Assembly: GCF_030272615.1 (NCBI RefSeq)
Contig: NC_081408.1
Location: 334,830,793 to 334,894,792, forward strand
From: Cryptomeria japonica
Taxonomy: Eukaryota; Streptophyta; Pinopsida; Cupressales; Cupressaceae
Direction of reading: 5' to 3'
DNA length: 64,000 nt
Every line of letters starts with the position of its first letter. Position 1 is the stretch's first letter. The notes below the pieces were generated by a model, which saw nothing but the letters and a program-made list of their open reading frames with translations, searched no databases and had not been told where the DNA came from. This document shows positions 37,401-46,986 of the stretch, piece after piece. A program made the translations under genes and the position numbers.

Positions 37401-40205
37401 CTTATAAGGTGGTAAATTTAAGGAAAATGATAGAAACAATAATCGAACAACTAAATTTTCCCTTTTAAAAGGTCAAAAAGATGAGAAATGGAGAAGGACA
37501 AGCAGAGTTGATTCTAAGCCCACAAGAACATAAGAAAATAGGATAACTCATTAGCAAGGGTTAATAATATATAAACCAACAAGTAGTTAGAAGTAGGGGA
37601 AGAAAAAATATAACAAATTGCAAAGGTATTTGATTTAGTGGAAGGAATCATAATAGCTTTGTTCAAGTCAAACAGATGCTAAAAAATTGCAAAGGTCAAT
37701 TATTTAGTGGAAGGAATCACAATAGCTTCGTTCAAGTCAAATAGATGGTTTTACCATCTAGCCCAAAATTTTAGGCACTGTGTTGGTGTACTTTCTATTA
37801 CATTGTTAAAATTGTTAGATAGTAGTTATGGTGACTATCATGTAGTTAGCATTGGTGGTGGTTAAGCAATTGGAACAATTGTCTTTTTATTTTCTTTATA
37901 TCTATTCTCTTTCATTAAAGAATAATGATAAAATATTTTACCTTGTTTTTCATTATAATATCAAGCATTTTTTCTATTGCTATGCTCACAGACTCCTACC
38001 TAGATGTTTGATGCGAGAACATCTTAGAGAAAAACAAATCCTACATCACCAATATAAACTCTGAAAAAAAAAAAAAAAAAAAAAGAATCTAACAAACACA
38101 AACAATTGGGTTCTTGAGTTTCTTTGCATTTAGTTTTCTTGAAGTCAAATTTTCCCTTAAACAAAAACATTGAACTAAGAGATTAACATTTCAAAAAGAA
38201 GGGAGAATGTTTTAAACTAATTCACCATTGAATTAATGGGTATTACTAAGTGTTGAAGATTTAGAGGGAAGAGTCATTACTATTATTAGTAGCGGAGTTG
38301 CAACCTCGTCTAATCACAATTTTTTGAGTTAGATTAGGATGGAATTTGTTAATGTTCAATACTTTTAGACTATAGATCTAGATTGGTTTAGTTTTGGAGG
38401 GTGAAAGGATAGGAATTGGAGAATTTATAAAATATTTTTTTCTAGAGTATAAAAAGACATTCATTGTATATTGGTTATAGCTTATAATGAATTCTTCATT
38501 TATGTGTTCTTTCTTATGTTTTGTTTGAAGGATTATTTTCTAGTACAAGATCTTTTCTATTGCAAACATTAACTAATCTACAAATTAATAGAGTATAGAA
38601 TAAAAACTAAAATCAATATCTATGATTGTTGTTATATTGTGTTTTCTTCCTTTTCCTTCACCTAGAGGCTTTGTTTCTTTTCTAAGATTACAAGCAAAGA
38701 TCATAATAGAGTAATGATGCTATGGCTATGATTGTAGATACAAAGATGGAGTTGCATAATGATGCAAAGAAGAGGATAACCAAGGTAAAAGAAAAATTAA
38801 GACAAAGGTATAAGTAAAACCAAACAAAAGACCATCAAAAAGAAATTACAAAATTTAGAATTTGAGTTGAAGGAATTATGGTAGATATTGGAACATTATG
38901 AGACATATGTTATAATAGGAGATAAAAGTAAAGTAAAACTCATGAGTTAGTAGAATTGCAATGTAGGGCCTTCCAATGTGACTGGAAAAGGGAAAGAGGA
39001 GATGGATGAATGGAATGATGATGTTCATGACACAATTATTGATAACTTGAATTTTTAAAGGAAAAAATTCAAAGATTACAATAATGAAGATGAATGCATC
39101 TTATCACTAAAGGTGGCCTAGAATATTGCAATTGTGAAAGTAGATACTAGAAATGATACTAAAATGGAGATAGAGATCTTTCAAGGCCCCATCTGTTGAA
39201 CATATTAATTTTCGAAGACATAACTGTAAAATGAGCAACTGGAAGGACGTCTTGAAATTCCCATAATTGATTAAACGACAAAACAAAACCATCTCTTCTT
39301 TGAAGAAGAAACGAGAACTATTGAGGGAAGGTTTGAACTGACCTGAAAATATTGGCCGTTGCAAGTTGGGAGATGCAAATAGTAGTTCCTACAAATATGC
39401 ACTGGACTCCCTCGCTTAGCTTCCGCATCTGATATGAAATTTCTTCATTCAACTGCAGAATTCGCCTCCCAAGATTAAACATTCTTCTTAACAATTCAAG
39501 GCAGTCACTCTTGTTTTCAGACATCTGATTAAATCTCGCCAATACAGATCCCAACATAGAAAATGGTATTCCGACGGAGGGAATTTTCTTAGTGTCTTTC
39601 AGCACTTCTGTTAAAAAGTTTTCTATCTCTGCAATTGCGCCATATGTAGAAATTTTTTTCTGTACGTAAATTTTCCAAGAACATATAAGGTATGACAATC
39701 AACATCCATTTAATATAATTTCTCAAATGTTAAGAGTTACAGCAATCCAAGAATTTATAACTAGTTAGAGGTAAGTCATAGACGAATGTTATTACTAATT
39801 AATTTTATAGTTCTAAAATGGAAATTTTACCGTTACAAGATGCTTGCCAATGATTATATCTAGCATCTCCAGGATTCTTTGGCCATCCTGGATATAAGAA
39901 TCTACTACTGAATTAGGCCCTCGAACACTCTTCTCTCCCGACTATATTGGACAACAGAACGTTTATACTCAGTATAAATTAAGGAGAAAAAATTAGAGAA
40001 GCAAAGACTAAAATTACTGTTAGGCAATAGATATTCTAAATGTAGAATTGCAAAGTTTCCTATTATACAAGATAATATTTCTAACAATAAGAAACATGTG
40101 TAGATAACTTACCGCGATCTGCAATAGCTCTTCTAAAACCTGAATGAGATCGTGAACCTGGCCTATATCAATGAATTTCTGTAGAAGATTCTTAAAATCA
40201 GTCAT
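33252..40205 (-). CDS. NLR disease-resistance-type gene (N-terminal helical domain, NB-ARC, LRR), six-exon model
   Basis: Exons on the minus strand by GT/AG and frame: 40205-40113, 39941-39831, 39659-39343, 35629-34495, 34402-34124 and 34016-33252. All phases agree, giving about 899 residues with no internal stop. Domains: a helical N-terminal domain (1-173), NB-ARC with P-loop GYGGFGKTT (~251-259), kinase-2 LFLYIDN (~329), RNBS-B RMLVTTR (~359), GLPL-like GGVPLLL (~418) and an MHD variant VHD (~521), then LRRs (about 560-890). Such proteins sense pathogen effectors and trigger immune cell death. An in-frame upstream ATG at 40340 is followed after 23 codons by TAA, so translation must start at 40205 or the allele is broken. 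The boundaries were derived by eye. The acceptor of exon 4 (GTGAAG at 35630) was chosen because it alone keeps the frame. Confidence 0.75.
34495..35629 (-). CDS. NLR exon 4: NB-ARC domain
   Basis: A single 1,135-nt exon holds the complete nucleotide-binding switch: P-loop, RNBS-A region (HCKIHLDQDC), kinase-2 with its first acidic residue (LYIDNA), RNBS-B arginine (VTTRK), GLPL variant (CGGVPLLL) and the VHD sensor motif. VHD in place of MHD is a known natural variant. The kinase-2 second position is Asn (DN rather than DD), which lacks the usual second Asp of CNL proteins. The exon opens with FLITTVNADSLEDFKAKM, which joins exon 3 in phase. Confidence 0.8.
35630..39342 (-). other. Large NLR intron (3.7 kb) with diverged internal duplication
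   Basis: The intron lies between exons 3 and 4. It has no coding content. Two segments of roughly 1-1.2 kb resemble each other: about 36030-37260 and about 38220-39320. Shared landmarks are GGAGA(A/T)T...ACATTCA(A/T)TGTAT, TTTTGTTTGAAGGAT and the (T/C)CATCTCTTC(T/C)TT tail. A ~65-bp direct repeat lies at 37619-37683 and 37688-37752. An A run is at 38064-38083. Confidence 0.6.
39343..40205 (-). CDS. NLR exons 1-3: helical N-terminal signalling domain
   Basis: Exon 1 encodes 31 residues (MTDFKNLLQKFIDIG...), exon 2 encodes 37 and exon 3 encodes 105 plus a split codon. The donors are GTAAGT (40112), GTAAAA (39830) and GTCAGT (39342). The region is all-helical in character. VPSVGIPFSML (written VGIPFSMLGSVL in exon 3) followed by NKSDCLELLRR resembles the four-helix bundle of HeLo/MLKL-like and RPW8-like cell-death domains rather than a TIR: no TIR motifs are present. 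The assignment is inference from pattern only. A plain CC domain is the alternative. Confidence 0.6.
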
Positions 40206-40268
40206 AGTGATAGTGGATTCTTGTTGGTCAGGAGGTTGTTCTGGTGAAGAGATGACCTCCTGGGAAAC

Positions 40269-40340
40269 TTAAGGGGAAGGTAAACCGCAGCAAGAGCCGC
40301 AGCAAGAAGAGCAGCATAAAGAAAAGAAATATTCGGCCAT
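40269..40340 (-). other. Cys-rich upstream reading frame ending in TAA, in frame with NLR start
   Basis: ATG at 40340 opens 23 codons (MAEYFFSLCCSSCCGSC...) with three CC pairs, then TAA at 40271-40269. After 21 further open codons the same frame meets the ATG at 40205. Either this is the true start and the gene carries a nonsense mutation, or it is a short upstream ORF. The Cys pairs would suit S-acylation of an N-terminus, which is speculative. Confidence 0.6.
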
Positions 40341-40456
40341 CCTATAAAAAGGAAGAAATAAAACAGAGAAGAAAATCTTAGTGCTATTATCTTCGTTGTT
40401 AGAGAAAATCAATCAACCTGAACAGAAAGGCTTTTATCTTTGTCTTTTAAATCTGG

Positions 40457-40464
40457 TATTTATA
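40457..40464 (-). promoter_or_regulatory. TATA box of the NLR gene
   Basis: The minus strand reads CTCCTATAAATACCAG, about 117 bp before the first ATG (40340). It is the only good TATA match between the ATG and the tandem array and lies only ~27 bp inside the array edge. Confidence 0.65.
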
Positions 40465-40490
40465 GGAGGTCATGTATGGAGACATCAAAT

Positions 40491-41417
40491 GGACATCAAA
40501 TTTAATTTATGGCACATTTTCTATCTATTGTTAATGTGGGTCAAAGATAGAATTGCACGCCAGCTGGTTCCAATATGGTGGAAAGAGCGTCATAGTTGGA
40601 CATCAAATTTAATTTATGGCTCATTTTCCATCCATTGTCAATGTGGGTCAAAGATAGAATTGCACCCCAGCTGGTTCAAACATGGTGGAAAGAGCGCGGC
40701 AGTTGGACATCAAATTTAATTTATGGCTCATTTTCCATCCATTGTCAATGTGGGCCAAAGACAGAATTGCACTCCAGCTGGTTCCAACATGGTGGAAAGA
40801 GCGCGGCAGTTGGACATCAAATTTAATTTATGGCTCATTTTCCATCCATTGTCAATGTGGGCCAAAGACAGAATTGCACTCCAGCTGGTTCCAACATGGT
40901 GGACATCAAATTTAATTTACGGCTCATTTTCCATCCATTGTCAATGTGGGCCAAAGATAGAATTGCACCCGAGCTGGTTCCAACATGGTGGAAAGAGCAC
41001 GGCAGTTGGAGATCAAATTTAATTTATGGCTCATTTTCCATCCATTGTCAATGTGGGCCAAAGACAGAATTCCACTCCAGCTGGTTCCAACATGGTGGAC
41101 ATCAAATTTAATTTATGGCTCATTTTCCATCCATTGTCAATGTGAGCAAAAGATAGAATTGCACCCCAGTTGGTTCCAACATGGTGGAAAGAGCGCGGCA
41201 GTTGGACATCAAATTTAATTTATGACTCATTTTCCATCCATTGTCAATGTGGGCCAAAGACAGAATTGCATCCCAGCTGGTTCCAACATGATGGAAAGAG
41301 CCCAACAGTTGAACATCAAATTTAATTTATGGCTTATTTTCCATCCATTGTCAATGTGGACCAAAGATAAAACTGCACCCCAGCTCATTCCAACATGGTG
41401 GAAAGAGCGCGGAAGTT
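40491..41417. repeat. Nine-unit tandem array (107-bp units, two of 89 bp) upstream of NLR
   Basis: Units start at GGACATCAAATTTAATTTA: 40491, 40598, 40705, 40812, 40901, 41008, 41097, 41204 and 41311. Seven are 107 bp. The fourth and sixth are 89 bp, lacking the same 18 bp (GGAAAGAGCGCGGCAGTT). Units differ at only a few sites. Each contains the near-palindrome CATTGTCAATG. The overlapping ORFs seen across the array are by-products: 107 is not a multiple of three. Confidence 0.93.
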
Positions 41418-43011
41418 GGGCTCTCCTTCAACACAGGATAGAGGACAATTAAGGCTAGCTTTATGTCAAGTCCATAGGCCCTCCTTCTGCCAATCAATGC
41501 ATACGGAGTACCGTGAGAAAGTTCCCTGTTTTCATCTCAGCTTAAGTCATTAAAAAGTGGGGTCCTCCATGCGCTCAATGTCTCCATATAGTTGGGTCGG
41601 ATACAGATAGCGTATTTTAAAAAAGTCAATTATCGAATATTTCTTTGTCCTCATACAGTTGGCTCTGACGCAGACAGCAATACCCAAAAAGTCGAGGTCA
41701 AAATAAAAATAAAATGAAATACCCCTCCAATGTGTCATTCAATTTCGTCGCCAGCGCTGACAGTCACTATTGAATTATTTGTGTAGGGCCCGGCATATCG
41801 AGACTTGACAAGAACAGCAACGAGCAACAGAGCCCTAGGGAAATAAAGGACGTTTTATTAAATAGTCTCGTCTTAATTTTTCGAGCTTGACAATCTTAAT
41901 TTTCGGGGTTCAATAATTGCGTTCCTTAATTTTCGGGGTTCAATAATTGCGTTCCTTAATTTTCGGGGTTCACATGGTCTTGTATATACTATACTCATAT
42001 TGATACCGTGGTTTAATCATTATTTTTTTTAATGTTTTTAATGGTGTATCACTCATTAGACGTAGATGTAATGGAAATACGCTTTATTAAACCCTTAAAC
42101 ATCTCTTTTTTAATCAAGATCTAAAATAAATAAGTCATTTTCAAAATAATTTTTAATAATAAGATTGGCATTGTCTTGCTTCTTTGAAAAAAAATATATT
42201 CTATCTTTATGTAGACTTACATATTACTAGCATTTGCACCTTAACAAGGTGCAATGGTTACATCAATAGTCAAATATTGTTTGAATTATATTTTAGAGGC
42301 AACAGGTGTTGCTATAGGAAATGAAAAGTTTCTTTGTTGGGATTAATTGTGTAAAATATAAGTAAATTGAATTTAAGAACAAATAAAATTAATTTCAACT
42401 CAAAAATTGTGCAAAATGTTTCTGCACTACAATTTTTTTGCACAATGTTTGAAAACAATTAATATTAGAGGTTGACTATGTAAAATATATTTGTTGTTGA
42501 TGCCTAAGAGAAAAACATATAAAGTTTTGTATTATTAACTTTGTAGCATGTGTACCACAAAAGACCACATTTGTGTAACATTGTATTTGTTAGTGACATT
42601 ACACCAATATTAAAATTCATATTTTAAGTATAAATAATTTGTAATAATTAAGCCCAACAAACACAACTAAAACAAAATATGTTTTCAATTGATACCCATT
42701 GTTCCATTCTCAAACCTATTCTTACATCAAAGCTAATTGAGCTTTAAACCTAACCATAATCAAAACTCTTATATAATGTTAACATAATACTAAGAGACAT
42801 GGATGTAATAAAACTCTTATATTAAATTGGAACTGTGTTTGGTCGATTCCTTAAGTTGATTCTTGAGAATATCTATGTTTCTAAAACCTAGGTGGCCTCC
42901 AAGCCCCCCTCTACCTGGGACTGGGAAATTGCTAGATGTTGGAACATCCCCCCCTCGTTCTCTCTTCTTGACTGCTCTTAGAGACTCCTAAGGAAAAGCA
43001 CGGTCTAGTCC
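41418..43011. other. Intergenic, mostly AT-rich; includes a 30-bp tandem repeat
   Basis: No gene recognised. 41895-41972 holds about 2.6 copies of a 30-bp unit beginning CTTAATTTTCGGGGTTCAAT. 42000-42850 is AT-rich without structure that I can name. The last ~110 bp (42900-43011) look like decayed LINE coding sequence. Confidence 0.55.
41895..41972. repeat. Short tandem repeat, 30-bp unit, about 2.6 copies
   Basis: CTTAATTTTCGGGGTTCAAT starts at 41895, 41925 and 41955. The units are identical except at the truncated end. Confidence 0.85.
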
Positions 43012-43500
43012 CCTCTGACTACACATTTCAAACTCAATTTTGATGGGGTTGTCATGGGGGGTCTGGTTGTTGGTGGAGGGGTTATCAGAACCCATTTGGG
43101 GGCCCTTGTTGCTGCTTATGCAGGTAACCTGAATGGGCATTCCTCTAATCAGACTGAATCTATGGCCTTAGCCTGGGGAATTTGTCTCGCCCTCACCATG
43201 GGAATCAGGATTATGGACATTGAGGGTGACTCCAACCTCATCATCAATGTTGTCAAAGGGCGGAATAGGATTAATTGGACCATTGAGGGAACCATCAGGG
43301 ACACCATGAGGGTCATCTCTAGGCTTGATTCATTTAAATTCATGCATGTCCACAGGGAAGGAAATAGAGTGGTGGATGCCCTGTCGGCCATTGGCCTAAA
43401 TCTTCTAGGTTTGAGATGTTGGAGGAGCCATAATTCCCTCCCGGACCATGTTAACTTCCTTCTTCAGGAAGAGAAACCTAAAATTCCTACCAATGATTGA
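43012..43500 (+). pseudogene. LINE C-terminal RNase H domain fragment
   Basis: HFKLNFDGVVMGG gives the first catalytic Asp. ESMALAWGICLAL follows, then IMDIEGDSNLIINVVKG (second Asp) and MHVHREGNRVVDALSAIGL, the RVT_3-type plant LINE RNase H. The frame is open from 43012 to the stop at 43498 (43498-43500). The rest of the LINE is not attached: upstream shows a stop at about 43009, and downstream (43500-44160) has no RT. A remnant. Confidence 0.78.
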
Positions 43501-44494
43501 GTTGTTGCCAAGTGTTTTCCTTACTCTCCTCTCTCCCGTTGGGATCATTTAGAGGTGTTGGTTTCATAATTCAAATCATGAGAATATCTCTTTGATCTAT
43601 GTCGATGTGGTGGTGACTCGTTCAGGCAAGTTGGAGGTGATGGACGTGCTACTTTCTTGGCAATTCCTTTGGGCTTGCAGTGTCATGATGAGGTACAATT
43701 GGATTGGTAACGTGTTGGTTGTCGCCGGTATTTGTTGGCTCTTCATGCCTCGTAACCAAGAAATCATTTCTAAAAGTGATTTCAATTTTTCCCATGCACC
43801 CAACCTCATGTCTCATTTAGTGACGTCGAGCTCGCACACTTCCTATTATCTTTTCTCGGCTTGCTTCTTGAAGGATCTCTGCAACTTCCTCTATGAAATT
43901 TTTTTCATGACTAAAGAAGCTTTGTTGGCGAAGGATATGGGGGGTGATAGAGTTAGATACTAATCGGACAATCTAGATGATTTCAAAAATGACCCAGTAC
44001 TCTGGATTTTTTGCGTTGAAGGAGGAGTTGCCAATTTTTTGGAATGTCTGCAAGGCCACGATGAGCAGCTCTCGGGATGCTTTTGCCTCCTCCTAGTTTG
44101 GGAGGTGTGTCTCGGTGGGCGACATTTCTTTCAATGTCTCTGAGGAGACTATTGCCCAAGATACAAAGCTAGCCCTCAACGGCCAACACTGGAAGCGCAC
44201 CAGCCATGTTGCCAACAATGAAGGTTTGAAACACTTCTTCTGCAACCACAAGGAACCTATCAAAATCTAGGGTGGGTTTGCTCGAGAGGAACTTAAACAC
44301 CCATGGAACATGATCGGCCTTATGATCATGAGGTACTTCACTCTCAAGGGTAGGCACAAGGTATTATACTAATATCATTTGCCCCTTCTCAATCAGTTCC
44401 GCAATAATGATTTGCTTTGTTTTCCCTTTTATTTACTGCATTTCATTGAAAGCTCTGTTAAAGACACCATGGATCCCAAGCATGGGGATAAGCC
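43501..44494 (+). other. Unassigned segment; 44170-44494 has coding-like remnant
   Basis: 43501-44160 shows nothing recognisable. From about 44171 the plus strand reads NEGLKHFFCNHKEPIKI, then a stop, then PWNMIGLMIMRYFTLKGRHK and PLLNQFRNNDLLCFPFYLLH. This looks like a conserved plant protein fragment, but I cannot name it. It is cut at 44495 by the LTR of copy 4. Confidence 0.4.
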
Positions 44495-45462
44495 TGTTGG
44501 CAATTGCACTCAATTGGTTGGTTTCACTATATTGTCCTTGATGGCAACATGGTATTGTGTTTCGGCTTCATGTTTTGGATCAGTTGTCTATCAACAAGAA
44601 CTTCATAGACACTACACCAGCACCAACACCAACACCAACACCAACACCGGCACTGACAGAACATAAGGATTTCTTTGGTTATCGGCAATGCAGGTTGACA
44701 TGGTCTAGAATATGGTTATCAGTATTGGAGGCTGACATCTCTTGGATCCGGCAGAGGAAATTATTTTAATATTCATGTATTTATGTTATCTGGCTGACAT
44801 GTAATTTGATATTGTATATATCTTTGTAAGCTGGCGTAAGGCATCATTGATTATATAGGGTATATATGTCAGTTCTGATAGATCATTTTGATATAATATA
44901 TCATCGATCATCATGCGAATATGTAATTGGAAGGACTTGCGAAATATATCAGAGAGATTATGTATGTGAGGATATTTATGTAAGGATTATTCCGGTAAAG
45001 GGTTTATGGTTTCAGGCCGGAACAAAGAAAGCTTAAACCGAAACTGTATTCTAGAATAGAAGATACTATCTTAGCAGTTCAACACTTCTTTCAATTGTAG
45101 TCTGGATTTATATGTAGTTAGTGAGGCTCCTTTTGTGATTGAGCAGTGTGCTCTAGGTTGTAAGCCTTCCTGCAAGTGTAGGCCCCTTATATTGTGTAAT
45201 ATATTTTCATATGGCGAGTGGATAGATATTGTGGGTCACAAATCCCATTGTGGTTTATCCTCTTTGAGGTTTTCCATGTATAATTATGTGTGTTATGATT
45301 CTCATTTATGTGATTGGCTTATTGGTTTCTTTGCTTCTTTCAATTTTGTATGTACCGGTATACCGGTTGGTGTATGCATGTTTTAATAAGGCTAAAATTG
45401 ATCATTCTGATATAACATTGATTCACCCACCCCCCCCCCCCTCTCCATGTTATTGGATTTCA
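44495..45462 (+). repeat. 5' LTR of copy 4
   Basis: It starts TGTTGGCAATTGCAC and ends GGATTTCA, followed by AGAATTGGTATCAGAGCC. About 968 bp. It contains a (CACCAA)n run at 44610-44652, GTGGGTCACAAATCCCA near 45230, the CAGTG(T/A)GCTCTAGG block near 45145 and a C tract at about 45430-45441, all shared in position with the other family LTRs. Confidence 0.8.
44610..44652 (+). repeat. CACCAA microsatellite inside LTR
   Basis: The hexamer is repeated about six times (CAGCACCAACACCAACACCA...), at the place where copy 2 has scattered ACACCGGCA motifs. Confidence 0.8.
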
Positions 45463-45465
45463 AGA

Positions 45466-45483
45466 ATTGGTATCAGAGCCTTG
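45466..45483 (+). other. Primer binding site of copy 4
   Basis: ATTGGTATCAGAGCCTTG, initiator tRNA-Met type, three bases after the LTR end. Confidence 0.8.
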
Positions 45484-45533
45484 AGCCTCGGAGGAAGTTT
45501 AACACCTTGAGGAAGATCCTGAATCCGGAATCC

Positions 45534-46129
45534 ATGGATATGGATCTGGAGAAGAAACATGAGATGGCACTTGAAGATTATGATGCTGAAAGGTTGAAGA
45601 ACTTAAAGCTACAAGATGAATTAAATTCTGCTAAAGAATTCATTCTTGTCCTACAAGAGAGGCTATCATATGTTCAGGCTAGGAGAAAGGAAATTTTGCA
45701 AAGTCAAGATGATGAAGAGAAAGATGCACTTAGGGAACAATGTCAGAAATTGAGTCAAGAGAACATGGTTATGAAAAATGAAATGCAAGTTATAACTATG
45801 AGAATGTCTAAGGAGATTGAGGACCGAAAGAAAAAGGAAGAAAATATTGTTGTATCCCTGAAGAACAGATTTGAAGAATGTGGTAGGTTGGTTCATGAGA
45901 ATGATAGGTTGAGAACTGATTTAGTACAATTCCAGAGTAATGAACAAGAGCTTGAGAGACAAATGCTAATTCTAAGAGAAGATCTAACTACTACATGTGA
46001 GTATAAAGAAAAATTCAAGATTAGCTCAGCACAACTAGATGAGTTATTAAAGAGACAAAAGTAGATTGGAGATTCCAATGGACTTGGATTTGAGCAAGGA
46101 CAAGGTTCTAGTAATGATAATGAAGATCA
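45534..46129 (+). pseudogene. gag of copy 4, N-terminal coiled-coil part
   Basis: The start MDMDLEKKHEMALEDYDAE at 45534 aligns with the MENL... start of copies 1-3. Long heptad-rich coiled coil (to about codon 177). It ends at an in-frame TAG at 46062 (LLKRQK*IGDSNGLGFEQG), then stays in the same frame to the insertion point. The remaining knuckle part lies at 52776-53300. Confidence 0.8.
46125..46129. repeat. Target duplication GATCA of copy 2 (right copy 52771-52775)
   Basis: Perfect 5-bp duplication. Discounting one copy, host gag sequence GAAGATCA continues directly to ATACCATAAGGCACCGGT. Confidence 0.93.
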
Positions 46130-46915
46130 TGTTGGCATATGCACACTCCAATGAGACATTGAAGGTGATTGAAGGTTTTGTCATTGATGGCAACCCTACA
46201 ATCCTATGACACTGACAAGGCATTACACCGGCATCAGCAGATCACATTCTACACCAGCACTCAGGACACCAGCACCAGCATAGTGAAAGGAAGCATACTG
46301 GCACAGAAGGCCGACAGGACTTTTGTTATATTATATTTTGATTATTATTGTAAAAACTTTGTAAGCCGACTTGGTATCATTGTAAAATGACTTGTATATA
46401 TAAGAAGTCATTGTAGAACATTTTGTAATGATGAAATAGGTGAATTAAGGTAGACCTATTATGAGAAATATAGGTTAAGGGTTTATGTAAAGAACAGAGC
46501 AGAAACTGGTATTGAATCAGGCATTGAAGATGCTATTGTAAAGTAGTACAAGATATTGGATTTGTATAATCCACATTGTAAGTCAGTGAGACTTCCATTT
46601 TTGAGCAGTGAGCTCTAGGCAAGTGGCCTTCTTGCATGTGTAGGCCCCTATTGTAAGTAATATTCTCTTATTGGCCAGTGAGTGAATATTGTGGGTCACA
46701 AATCCCACCGAGGTTTTTCACACACCGGGTTTCCTCGTTAAATCCTTGTGTTATGGTGTACTTTTCATGTGGATGTTCTTAGTTCTGTTTATTGCATTAA
46801 TTCTTGCATACCGGTAGACTGTTATAATATGTTTTGCATGTTTTAAGTGAAGAAATTTATATACCGGTCAGATACTGATTCACCCCCCCTCTTAGTATCT
46901 GTGGGAATCCTAGCA
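46130..46915 (+). repeat. 5' LTR of copy 2
   Basis: 786 bp, TGTTGGCATA...AATCCTAGCA. A TATATATAAG promoter lies at 46395. By eye, 17 differences from the 3' LTR occur in the first ~215 bp, about 15 of them transitions, many at ACCGGC/ACCAGC/ACTGGC sites. Confidence 0.93.
46395..46404 (+). promoter_or_regulatory. LTR TATA box (copy 2, 5' LTR)
   Basis: CTTGTATATATAAGAAG lies about 265 bp into the LTR. It is identical in the 3' LTR at 52247-52256. Confidence 0.6.
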
Positions 46916-46933
46916 ATTGGTATCAGAGCTTGG
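46916..46933 (+). other. Primer binding site of copy 2
   Basis: ATTGGTATCAGAGCTTGG, immediately 3' of the LTR, complementary to the 3' end of initiator tRNA-Met. Confidence 0.88.
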
Positions 46934-46986
46934 TCCTCTATTTTTAGAAGCCTAACAGCTTGAGGAAGATCTTAACACTGGTAGAG

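Noticed and set aside
35631-39342. Splice acceptor CCACAG at 35611-35616 for NLR exon 4
   Set aside because: Joining there puts TGA in frame within four codons. The GTGAAG acceptor 18 bp upstream keeps the frame open.
40491-41417. CRISPR-like array
   Set aside because: Units are contiguous near-identical 107/89-bp repeats without unique spacers, in a plant nuclear context.
40381-41452. Series of overlapping ~76-112 codon frames with repeated MAHFPSIVNVGQ peptides
   Set aside because: They result from a 107-bp tandem repeat read in rotating frames, with no sign of a coding origin.
45466-45483. tRNA-like 3' end (TGGTATCAGAGC)
   Set aside because: It is the primer binding site next to an LTR. 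No cloverleaf could be formed around it.
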